A stretch of 64,000 nt of DNA from Isochrysis galbana (Eukaryota > Haptophyta > Isochrysidales > Isochrysidaceae), in the NCBI GenBank assembly GCA_018136815.1, contig CM030931.1, forward strand, positions 5,276,148-5,340,147, in the 5' to 3' direction. A program made the position numbers and the translations under genes. Under the pieces are notes generated by a model. That model saw nothing but the letters and a program-made list of their open reading frames with translations, ran no database searches and was not told the DNA's origin. The first letter of the stretch is position 1. The number at the start of each line of letters is the position of its first letter. Positions 42,581 through 51,383 of the stretch are shown in pieces.

Positions 42581-43422
42581 TATCCAAGGGGGCATTGAAC
42601 AATCTCGAAAATCTCCACCTTGGTGAAAACAACATTGGCCATGAGGGGATGAAGGCATTTGCAGAGGCCATATCCAAGGGGGCCTTGAACAATCTCAAAA
42701 GTCTCAAGCTCTCATGCAACAAAATTGGCCATGAGGGGATGAAGGCATTTGCAGAGGCCATATCCAAGGGGGCCTTGAACAATCTCAAAAATCTCGATCT
42801 TGCTGAAAACAAAATTGGCGATGAGGGCATGAAGGTATTTGCAGAGGCCATATCCAAGGGGGCCTTGAACAATCTCCAAAATCTCGATCTTCAATGGAAC
42901 CAGATTGGTGATGAGGGGATGAAGGCATTTGCCATATCCAAGGGGGCCTTGAACAATCTCGAAAATCTCATTCTTCGAGGCAACACTATTGGTGATGAGG
43001 GGATGAAGGCATTTGCCCAGGCCATATCCAAGGCCTTGAGCAATCTCAAACATCTCGATCTCTACAAGAACAAAATTGACCAAGAGGGAATGAGGGCATT
43101 CTCCGAGGCCCTATCCAAGGGGGCCTTGAACAATCTCCAAAATCTTGATCTCTCCGAGAACATTATCAGGCATGAGGGGATGAAGGCATTTGCAAAGGCC
43201 ATCACCAAGGGCGCCTTGAAGAATCTCATGAAACTCAATCTCTCGTATAACAACATCGGCTACACGGGGATGAAGGCATTTGTCGAGGCATTCACCAAAG
43301 GGGCGTTGAACAATCTAGACAACCTCATGCTTTGCGGGAACCTGATTAGGGAGGAGGATAGGAAGGAATTCGCTCTATCGATGAGGACATTGAAACAGGT
43401 TTGTATTTGTCACGATTGTTGA
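42520..43422 (+). CDS. Leucine-rich repeat protein (RI/NLRC3-like), 5' end replaced
   Basis: About ten LRR units of 28 residues with the ribonuclease-inhibitor-like pattern NLxxLxLxxNxIGxEGMKAFAEAI; DNA units are 84 bp and very similar. One unit lacks two residues (KAFAISKG). The first codons (42520-42575) overlap, in antisense, the IS5-type transposase remnant, so the original 5' part of the LRR gene is lost or this ATG is a chance start. The end (VCICHDC) is natural-looking. LRR repeats of this type bind proteins; nothing shows the partner. An F-box-like frame (SWLRPEELVLILKRLP) lies just downstream on the minus strand (43696-43442), too weak to list alone. Confidence 0.6.
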   Translation: MESRLGPQGRILWWPSFLDALSKGALNNLENLHLGENNIGHEGMKAFAEAISKGALNNLKSLKLSCNKIGHEGMKAFAEAISKGALNNLKNLDLAENKIGDEGMKVFAEAISKGALNNLQNLDLQWNQIGDEGMKAFAISKGALNNLENLILRGNTIGDEGMKAFAQAISKALSNLKHLDLYKNKIDQEGMRAFSEALSKGALNNLQNLDLSENIIRHEGMKAFAKAITKGALKNLMKLNLSYNNIGYTGMKAFVEAFTKGALNNLDNLMLCGNLIREEDRKEFALSMRTLKQVCICHDC

Positions 43423-44029
43423 TGGAGAAGGGAGAGAGTGATCAACATGGTCCCTCGGCTGCTTTGTGGCGGCGACCACAAGCCAGGTGCGCGCTGGCAG
43501 GCGGGAATGCCGTTGCAAGAGCGACTCGGTCACTGACTTCGGGTAGTCTCTTCAGGATGAGGACAAGTTCCTCCGGTCGCAACCAGGACAGCATGAGGGG
43601 AGATGCACTTTGGTAGTGGGGCACGGCGAGGAAACGGCGAGGCACGGTGAGGCACGATGAGACACGGCGAGGCAAGCAGGTGCGGCGATGTGACAAATGG
43701 GAAGACGGGGCTGGTGCAGGAACAAGGCGGCCGAGTCACAGGAAGTCGGAGGAAGGAGAGTGGGGAGGCGAGAGGGGAGGGGGCGGGGAGAGGCAGGAAG
43801 GGGTGGGGAGAGGCAGGAAGGGGTGGGTGGGGGAGGAGAGGTGGGGGGAGAGGTGGGGGGAGGAGAAGTGGGGAGAGGTGGGACGACGAAAGGGCACAGA
43901 CGGGGTGGAGGGCGGGCGAGCGGGGAAGTAGGAAGTCGGAGGAAGGAGAGCGGGGAGGCGAGGGCGGGCGGCGGAGAGGCGGGCGGAGAGGGGAGGGGTG
44001 GGGAGAGGAGGAGCCGCACTACCGGGGAG

Positions 44030-45930
44030 AGGAGGAGCCGCACACCACTGCCATTCCAAAAATACAACTGCCCCAACTGCCATTCCAAAAATACAACTGC
44101 CCAACTGCCTCTCCAAAAAGACAACTGCCCAACTGCCGCTCCAAAAAGACAACTGCCCAACTGCCTCTCCACAAATACAATTGTTCAACTGCCTCTCCAA
44201 AAATACAACTGCCCAACTACCATTCCAAAAATACAACTGCCCAACTACCATTCCAAAAATACAACTGCCTCTCCAAAAAGACAACTGCCCCCATATTCTG
44301 GAGCTCACGCCACCGCGCCCAGTCGGGAGGAGCCGCACACCACTGCCATTCCAAAAACAACTGCCCCAACTGCCATTCCAAAAATACAACTTCCCAACTG
44401 CCAAACTGCCATTCCAAAAAATACAACTGCCCAACTGCCTACACAAATACAACTGCCCAACTGCCCCAACTGCCATTCCAAAAATACAACTGCCCAACTG
44501 CCATTCCAAAAACTGCCCAACTGCCTCTCCACAAATACAACTGCCCCCAACTGCCATTCCAAAAAATACAACTGCCCAACTGCCTACACAAATACAACTG
44601 CCCAACTGCCCCAACTGCCATTCCAAAAAATACAACTGCCCAACTGCCTCCACAAATACAACTGCCCAACTGCCCCAACTGCCATTCCAAAAATACAACT
44701 ACCCAACTGCCTCCACAAATACAACTGCCCAACTGCCTCCACAAATACAACTGCCCAACTGCCCCAACTGCCATTCCAAAAATACAACTGCCCAACTGCC
44801 ATTCCAAAAAATACAACTGCCCAACTGCCCCAACTGCCATTCCAAAAATACAACTGCCCAACTGCCATTCCAAAAAATACAACTGCCCAACTGCCATTCC
44901 AAAAAATACAACTGCCTCTCCACAAATACAACTGCCCAACTGCCCCAACTGCCATTACAAAAATACAACTTCCCAACTGCCAAACTGCCATTCCAAAAAT
45001 ACAACTGCCCAACTGCCTCCACAAATACAACTGCCCAACTGCCCCAACTGCCATTCCAAAAATACAACTGCCCAACTGCATTCCAAAAAATACAACTGCC
45101 TCTCCACAAATACAACTGCCCAACTGCCCCAACTGCCATTCCAAAAATACAACTTCCCAACTGCCCAACTGCCCCAACTGCCATTCCAAAAATACAACTT
45201 CCCAACTGCCCAAAAAATACAACTGCCCAACTGCCTCCACAAATACAACTGCCCAACTGCCCCAACTGCCATTCCAAAAATACAACTGCCCAACTGCATT
45301 CCAAAAAATACAACTGCCTCTCCACAAATACAACTGCCCACCCAACTGCCATTCCAAAAATACAACTTCCCAACTGCCCAACTGCCCCAACTGCCATTCC
45401 AAAAATACAACTTCCCAACTGCCCAAAAAATACAACTGCCCAACTGCCTCCACAAATACAACTGCCCAACTGCCCCAACTGCCATTCCAAAAATACAACT
45501 GCCCAACTGCCATTCCAAAAAATACAACTGCCATTCCAAAAAATACAACTGCCATTCCAAAAAATACAACTGCCCAACTGCCATTCCAAAAAATACAACT
45601 GTCCAACTGCCTCTCCACAAATACAACTGCCCAACTGCCTCTCCACAAATACAACTGCCCAACTGCCATTCCAAAAAATACAACTGCCCAACTACCATTC
45701 CAAAAATACAACTGCCTCTCCACAAATACAACTGCCCAACTGCCATTCCAAAAAATACAACTGCCCAACTACCATTCCAAAAATACAACTGCCTCTCCAA
45801 AAATACAACTGCCCAACTGCCTCTCCAAAAATACAACTGCCTAACTACAATTCCAAAAATACAACTGCCTCTCCAAAAAGACAACTGCCCCCATATTCTG
45901 GAACTCACGCCACCGCGCCCAGTCGCCCGC
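44030..45930 (+). repeat. 1.9-kb AACTGCC minisatellite
   Basis: Dozens of copies of short units built from AACTGCCCAACTGCC, ATTCCAAAAATAC, CTCTCCAAAAAGAC and CTCCACAAATAC in changing order. The phrase GACAACTGCCCCCATATTCT, followed by GGA(G/A)CTCACGCCACC, occurs at 44280-44327 and again at 45880-45928, so a ~1.6-kb block was duplicated or expanded. Because stops are absent from the unit, long frames appear on both strands; they are repeat artefacts. Confidence 0.9.
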
Positions 45931-46157
45931 CCCCACGGCGCGCGCGCCCTGTCACCTTATCCAGAGCGTGCGCCCTGTCACCTTCGCCTACCGCCACCTC
46001 CAACCTCCTCCTCCCACCGCGCCTGTCATCACCTCCTCCCACCGCGCCTGTCATCACCTCCGCCTGCCGCCTGTCATCACCTGCCATCACCTGGCCTCCC
46101 CACACACTGCCCTTGCATCTCCGTCGCAGCAGCTCCTTCTTTCCACCCTTGTCACAA

Positions 46158-46607
46158 ATGCTACCGCACAAAACACGCCGCCTACCGGACAAGCCGATGG
46201 ACTGTACCAGGATGGCGCTGGAGATTGTGCTGGACCATATGCGACCTGACACCTATCGTATCGTCGTCACTGACGAGTCATTCACCACCCGTCATCCTTC
46301 CACTCTTCTGACGATTCTCACTCATGGATGCCATCCTCCCACGAAGCTCTCACAAGCACTGGGCATTCGACTCACTGAGGAGCTCACGATTCCAAGGGTT
46401 CCTCTTGATCTTCACTTGTCTCTGTCAGAATCCAATGAGAGGCGCCTTTGGGAACTCATCACTGCACAGACAGAACCAACACGTATCAAGACTCTCAGAT
46501 GCACGATGTGTATCACATCTCCTTCTTTGCATGTGGCCACCTTCCCAGAACTCCGTCACCTTGCATTCAAACAGCATTCACTCCGTCACACCACTCTGGG
46601 GTTCTGA
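46158..46607 (+). CDS. Orphan 149-aa frame upstream of the Fanzor-like ORF
   Basis: From the ATG at 46158 the frame reads MLPHKTRRLPDKPMDCTRMA through DHMRPDTYRIVVTDESF and PRVPLDLHLSLSESNERRLW to a stop at 46607. It looks protein-like and has a CxxC (LRCTMC). It may be a separate gene or an N-terminal part of the Fanzor-like protein parted by frame changes: frame 2 between 46660 and 46830 is also open and protein-like (FDNPRLVIFGGVYSS). Confidence 0.4.
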   Translation: MLPHKTRRLPDKPMDCTRMALEIVLDHMRPDTYRIVVTDESFTTRHPSTLLTILTHGCHPPTKLSQALGIRLTEELTIPRVPLDLHLSLSESNERRLWELITAQTEPTRIKTLRCTMCITSPSLHVATFPELRHLAFKQHSLRHTTLGF

Positions 46608-46797
46608 GGCTTGAAAGTATAGATCACCTGCTTCAACTGCTTCGTTCCAATGGATGATCTAATTTCATCGACGACCTCGATGACCAGAAGAGGATACTCT
46701 TTGATAATCCTAGGCTGGTTATATTTGGTGGCGTATATTCCAGTCGATATCCCTGGTACGATGACGTAGTTCCTTCACCGGTGTCGAGAAAGACATC

Positions 46798-47949
46798 TTG
46801 CAGTCCGAGTTGTATTCTCACCGCTGCGCCGAAGCGTCACTCTTCGATGTGCTGTTGAAGCGCTCCTCTTTTGGTGGATCGAGTGAGAAGAAGGGGTGGC
46901 GAGAGGGTTGGATTCCTTTGCGTATCTCGACGGATGGAGTGAAACTTGCCGTGACATTTGCATCGGCAGTCGCCCAAAAGGCACCAAACATCGACGGTCT
47001 GGCGTCTGCCGACTACAAGTGGGAGGCTCCCACCGAACGACTCGATGTCCACCAAGTGGCTCGTGGCGTGTTTCGAGACCATCAGTGGAGGCATGACATC
47101 GCATGTCGAGTGGATGACAAGGTGCAGCTTCTTGCCATCGACCCGGGAATCAAGAAGAAGCTGCAGATCGCCTCTGCCCCCTTATCACAATGTGCTCATG
47201 CAGCAGGACTTGCGCAGTTTGCTGCACAAACTCCTTCGGTCTTTTGGAACATCTCGTCCAAAGAGTGGAAGGAGCTTGGAGGTGCCAAGTTATGGGAAGA
47301 TCGAGCTGTTCACCAACGTCACTACAATGCATCGTACAACCAACTTGTCGAAGGGTTGACGAGGAAGAAGACATCGAAGAGTGGCACATTCGAAAGGTAT
47401 CTCGAGGCCGTTCTTGGTGGATACATCACCTTTACCTCACACCTGCTGCATCCGCAGCGCTCGATGGATCGTTGGAGGGAGTCGAGAAAGGCGAGAAGTG
47501 CACTGGACCGAATCGCAGACCGAGTCTGGGGAATCAAGAAGCGCAAGAAGGGGGAGCCCAAGAAAACAGACTCTGACAAGGACAAGGAACGGACCGTTGT
47601 CCTCGTTGGAGATGGGTCGTTTGGCGATACTTTCCCCCAAAAAAAGTTTGTCCGCGCACTCGCGTGTCGCGGAGTGACGATTGTACTCGACGAGTACCAC
47701 ACCTCCTTGATGTGCCCCTGTGGTACATCGGAACTCCAAGACACTGCCGCGATGTTTGGGGTTACACCCAGCGACATCCCCCGCCGCCCTCGGTGCCACA
47801 AAGCAGCCGAGTCCATGGGACGTGTTCAAGATGGTGCGGGTGAGGAGAGTGACATTGAGAGCGCGAACCAAGCCTTGGAGTTGGAGTGTACCCCGCAACG
47901 CCTGGCTGACCTACTTCCGAGTGATAGCGAGAGTGATGGTGAATTGTAG
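46798..47949 (+). CDS. Fanzor/TnpB-like RuvC nuclease
   Basis: A 383-aa frame with the TnpB/Fanzor landmarks in order: an N-terminal IPLRISTDGVKLAVTFAS (39-56; the 'TDGV' strand common in Fanzor1), RuvC-I LLAIDPGIKK (Asp115), a basic helical middle, VVLVGDGSFGDTFP (267-280; the Fanzor 'G-D/N-x-S-F/W-G' strand before the acidic site), VDEYHTS-like LDEYHTSLMCPCGTSEL (297-313) with the zinc-ribbon start, RPRCHK (330-335) and a final DIESAN (352-357) where RuvC-III Asp is expected. Family knowledge: Fanzors are RNA-guided DNA endonucleases of eukaryotes, related to TnpB and Cas12. The zinc ribbon has CPC rather than CxxC and few later cysteines. The start at 46798 may miss N-terminal sequence: the frame is open back to about 46774 with no ATG, and other frames upstream look coding. 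Activity is not proven by sequence. Confidence 0.75.
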   Translation: MQSELYSHRCAEASLFDVLLKRSSFGGSSEKKGWREGWIPLRISTDGVKLAVTFASAVAQKAPNIDGLASADYKWEAPTERLDVHQVARGVFRDHQWRHDIACRVDDKVQLLAIDPGIKKKLQIASAPLSQCAHAAGLAQFAAQTPSVFWNISSKEWKELGGAKLWEDRAVHQRHYNASYNQLVEGLTRKKTSKSGTFERYLEAVLGGYITFTSHLLHPQRSMDRWRESRKARSALDRIADRVWGIKKRKKGEPKKTDSDKDKERTVVLVGDGSFGDTFPQKKFVRALACRGVTIVLDEYHTSLMCPCGTSELQDTAAMFGVTPSDIPRRPRCHKAAESMGRVQDGAGEESDIESANQALELECTPQRLADLLPSDSESDGEL

Positions 47950-48345
47950 GTTCAGTTGCATCGTATGTTGTATGTATGTAATATGTATGCACATGCAACA
48001 TGTATGTAGTATGTGCTGTATGCTCTATGCACATACATGTACACGGGCGCGCCGGCCTTATTGGAGCGACACGGCTAGCGGGCGCGGGCTCGTCCTCTCA
48101 TCGTCGCATGGCGCCCGCGCCCGCGCGGGCGCGTCCGCGCGCCCGCCCCCGTGCGGGGCGCAGGCGCGCCCGCGCGGCGGGCCGCGCTGTGCGCGGCCGG
48201 CGGCCGGGAAGGGGGGTTTCTTAGCCGGAGTTTCTTAGCTGGGGGTCGAGCCTGAGGCTCGACCCCCAGTTTCTTACCGGGTCGGTGGCCAATTTCATGT
48301 TAAGCTTTCTTAATGCTGGGGTTTCTTAATGGTGCACCCATACTG
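47950..48345 (+). other. Candidate omega-RNA region and right end of the element
   Basis: The 396 bases between the stop of the Fanzor-like ORF and the right terminus. In known TnpB and Fanzor loci the guide RNA scaffold overlaps this place. It holds a TATGTATG-rich part (47960-48035), a GC-rich part and a perfect hairpin GGGGGTCGAGCC-TGA-GGCTCGACCCCC (48241-48267), then five TTTCTTA words and the terminal inverted repeat. That it is transcribed is inference only. Confidence 0.3.
48322..48345 (-). repeat. Right terminal inverted repeat
   Basis: Exact inverse of 39954-39977. Outside is TA (48346-48347). Confidence 0.9.
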
Positions 48346-48347
48346 TA

Positions 48348-50027
48348 GCACAAGCACTAGCAATAGTATAAAAATCGTCACAAAATCTCCGCTACTTGCA
48401 CGGTATGAATCTACGCGTACGTGAAGCTCCCTCTTACCCTCCCTTACCTATCAGCATCCCCTTTCCCTTTCCCCCATCCGGGATCCAGGATCCCGGCTCC
48501 TAAAGGCTAAAGCAGGCGTGGTCCCTGGGTTGGGGTTGGTTGGGGGAAGTCGCGCGCGTTGCTTCGACCAGGGGTGCGAGAGAAGAGAGGGGGGCAAGTG
48601 CTATTTATGCCCTGTTGCGGCCGCCTTTTTGCCTCGCGAGAGGCTAGCGTCCGACGGAGGTACGGAGGTGTGAGGTGTCAAGTTAATTAAAATTAAGGCG
48701 CCCTACCCCTACATCCTATACATGTGACATGATGTGAAACACAGCACACCGTCATGACTGATAGTCACACTGAGGGAAATACAGCAACAACAACCGCAAA
48801 AACAGTACGTGTTTTTGGCCGTCGAAAAAAACACAGACACAGAAATACACGAAATACAATGAGAAAAACTGGGTACGACGAGGTACGAACAACGAACAAC
48901 AGACGGGGACGTCACCGCCGTTTCTCATCCTAAACGAGCAAAAAATTATGTAGTATTAACAACAACAACAACACAAATATTCGAATCGTGAATTTCGAGA
49001 CCAAAATCTGCGAAACATGGGCTTGCTTGAGGCCATGAATGACAATCAAGAATCCGAATCTGTAGTGTGTCTTGTGTCTTGTGTCTTGTGTGTCCGTAGT
49101 CCGTAGCCACAATATGGAATATGGGAACTGTGTGAACTGTTCAACTGTGAGTTTGTTTGGCGCGTACCGCGTACCTTACACCTTACACTTACACGAATAT
49201 TCATGTCTACAGCCTTCAGATGGTCAGGAATACAACAGGCAATAGGCCACTGCGCCACTGCATATAGGTTATAGGTTGTGTTATATATGCGCTTCAAAGA
49301 GCTGAAAGCGTTGTGGTGTGTGTGCGTCGAGGGAAGGGGGGTTGCAATTTTAATAGTAATAGTAATAGCCACCGATAGCCGGTTTCCGGTTTGCGAGGGG
49401 AACGTTGCGTGCGCGTTGATCGTTCATCGTTAGCATCGCCACGCGGAGGCGGAGGGCAGAGAGAGTAACAATAGATAGAGCAGCACAGTGATCGACGGGC
49501 GGGCAGCATCGGAAGCTCGCTCGCCCTCCTCCTCCCTCCCAGTCTCAACGGTTAACGACCATTTATCGGATATATCATATATCGGTATCATATCCATATC
49601 CTCGTCCTCATCCTCATCCTCCTCGCTCGCCTCCTCACCCTCACGCAAACCCTAACTCCGATAATTGTGGCGGCGATCGGTATCATCCACCTCACGCCTA
49701 ACTTTATTTTAACCGAGGCGGCGCGGCTCTCCTCCTTGGCGATTTTTACAGACATCTGATCTTGCTTGAGCGTGCCTCAAAAAAAACACATGCAACGCTC
49801 CTAGGCAACGCTCCTCGATAACACACTAGAAGTCACCCCACATCCACACAACCTTTGACCTTTGAACGTAAGTAGCGCCATCAACCGTACACACACGCGC
49901 TTGCACTCGCAGGCGACTCGTCGTTCAACTAATCGTACAGCAGTCGCAATGTCAGGTGAATGAACTGGCTCGAAGCTCACATCAAGCATCCCGCAACGCA
50001 CATCAAGCCGCCAACCACATGCCTAGC
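48348..50027. other. Intergenic stretch, no supported gene
   Basis: Contains CAA repeats (48958-48973), TGTCTTGTG repeats (49065-49095) and short direct repeats. A possible poly(A) region of the Abitram gene lies near 49780. No gene seen. Confidence 0.4.
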
Positions 50028-50945
50028 CTAAAGCTGTGGCTTGGTCTCCTCAGAAGCCCCGGCGGTGTCGCCACTTTCGGGCACACCCAATACCTCTGTG
50101 GCAGCTGCAATTTCTGCGGGCTCTTTCGCACAAGGTGTTGTGTCCTGCGGATGTGCGGTAGCCGAATTCGTGCTCACAAGTGTTGGGCTATTGGACCCAT
50201 GCGAAAAACGGCACCGCGTGCCGAATTTGCACGTACCCTTTTGGGCAAACTCCCAGCACGACTTGGCCGCCGTCTTCGCTGTCTTGCGATTCGAGCGTAC
50301 CGGAAGGTCTTCCAATCGTCGTTTCTGATTCGCTGAGGGCTCATCAAGCGGGTTGGCCTTGTCGTACTCGAGCAGGGCGGCGCCGACGGTGCTTTTCTCG
50401 GCGAGCTTTGGCATCAACACCGCTAGCCAGCCGCGGCCTGTTGCGTCACGCAGCAGCTCCGGGTTATCGATCAGTCGTCTATTTATTTCGATGATATTGC
50501 CTCGCATGCACGCATAGAGCGTGACCGGCTCCGCTCCTCCCTGTGTGGTGACGGTCGCGACCATGTCCCTTGGCAGCATGAAGATGGCACCTGCCTTGCG
50601 CTTCCCACGCACAGCATTTGACAACAGGTTCTTCTTGTCATGGCTCCGGAAGGAGATCGAGGCGAGCGGCGGTGCTCCGGGTGCGAGCAGTGGATGCGAG
50701 CGCGCGAGAGAGAGGAGGCAGAGGCCATTGGAGTGCACGTGGAGTGCTTGGTTGTTCGAGGTGGTGTACGTGGTGTAGTAACGCTCGATGACAGAGGGGT
50801 AGACGGCCCAGCCGTCATCTCCAAGTGCGGGCATCATCGTGCTATTTTGCTCGCCAACCTCGGCAGCCGCCTCGTTGTCCTCTGTCGCGCCCTCCACAGC
50901 CGCCTCGTCTTCCGCCATCGCGGCCTCCGCCTCGTCGTCGGCCAT
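50028..50945 (-). CDS. Abitram (FAM206) protein with an added CCCH zinc finger
   Basis: A frame of 305 aa from MADDEAEAAMAEDE (ATG at 50945). An acidic head is followed by the Abitram core: VYPSVIERYYTTYTTSNN, LHVHSNGLCLLSLARSHPLL, ISFRSHDKKNLLSNAVRGKR, GAIFMLPRDMVA, CMRGNIIEINRRLIDNPELL, GWLAVLMPKLAEKSTVGAAL. The core is a lipoyl/biotinyl-like fold found across eukaryotes; the animal protein binds actin and acts in nuclear speckles. The C-terminus adds CWEFAQKGTCKFGTRCRFSH, a C-x8-C-x5-C-x3-H zinc finger of the RNA-binding type. This addition is not part of the animal protein and points to an RNA-linked role, by inference. Intronless. Confidence 0.85.
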   Translation of the reverse strand: MADDEAEAAMAEDEAAVEGATEDNEAAAEVGEQNSTMMPALGDDGWAVYPSVIERYYTTYTTSNNQALHVHSNGLCLLSLARSHPLLAPGAPPLASISFRSHDKKNLLSNAVRGKRKAGAIFMLPRDMVATVTTQGGAEPVTLYACMRGNIIEINRRLIDNPELLRDATGRGWLAVLMPKLAEKSTVGAALLEYDKANPLDEPSANQKRRLEDLPVRSNRKTAKTAAKSCWEFAQKGTCKFGTRCRFSHGSNSPTLVSTNSATAHPQDTTPCAKEPAEIAAATEVLGVPESGDTAGASEETKPQL

Positions 50946-51059
50946 CACCGACGCGCCCGTGGAGGAGTATAAGTGTAAGTAAGAGGGACTCCCAGGTTGT
51001 AGCAATAGAGACGAGAATAGAATCCTACATGGGAGACACGGCCCACGACTCCCCGTCCC

Positions 51060-51225
51060 CGAGATACGGTAGATACGGCTGTATCTCGGCTTTCTTCTAG
51101 ATACGGTAGATACGGGATAGGGGGCACGGGCGCCAGTCAGTGCCCCAGATACTGTAGATACGGTTGTATCTTGTGTCTTGTGTCGGGCCCGTTCCCGTTC
51201 CCGTTCCCCAGATACGGTATCATGA
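51060..51225 (+). repeat. GATACGGTAGATACGG short repeats
   Basis: Five or more copies of AGATACGGTAGATACGG-like words, some inverted (GTATCT), occur between 51060 and 51225, and TGTATCTTGTGTCTTGTG resembles 49065-49095. Confidence 0.6.
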
Positions 51226-51383
51226 TCATGATCCTGTCATCCTGTCTCCTGTCTCCCAACTCCCAAGTCCCAAGTCCAATAGTAGGAATAGAATAGAGAG
51301 AACGACGCTGGGGGGGGGGGGGGGGGCACGCACTGCGTACTGCGTAGTACAACTTTTTGTACACCTACGAGTATCCGTGACAG

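Larger units (their letters stand above)
39954..48345 (+). mobile_element. 8.4-kb TIR element carrying a Fanzor/TnpB-like gene
   Basis: The left end CAGTATGGGTGCACCATTAA (39954 on) and the right end are perfect inverted repeats for 24 bp. TA lies directly outside both ends (39952-39953, 48346-48347), as for Tc1/mariner and pogo-like insertion. Both subterminal regions hold several TTTCTTA words and a GC hairpin (40015-40029; 48241-48267). The cargo, left to right, is a C2H2 zinc-finger protein, a small helical frame, an IS5-type transposase remnant, an LRR frame, a minisatellite, an orphan frame and the Fanzor-like ORF next to the right end. No complete DDE transposase is recognised, so movement would be in trans. 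A third copy of one end is at 53034-53284. Family knowledge: Fanzor genes are often found inside eukaryotic DNA transposons. Confidence 0.75.

Noticed and set aside
43442-43696. F-box-like minus-strand frame (SWLRPEELVLILKRLP)
   Set aside because: Only about 30 residues resemble an F-box and the start and end are not supported. Mentioned with the LRR entry.
44030-45930. CRISPR-like array
   Set aside because: Units vary in length and order, and there are no unique spacers between constant repeats. It is a minisatellite.
43657-46311. Very long ORFs on both strands through the AACTGCC repeat (up to about 880 aa)
   Set aside because: They exist because the repeat unit has no stop in several frames. 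The predicted peptides are only repeated NTTAQLP or SCIFWNG-like strings.
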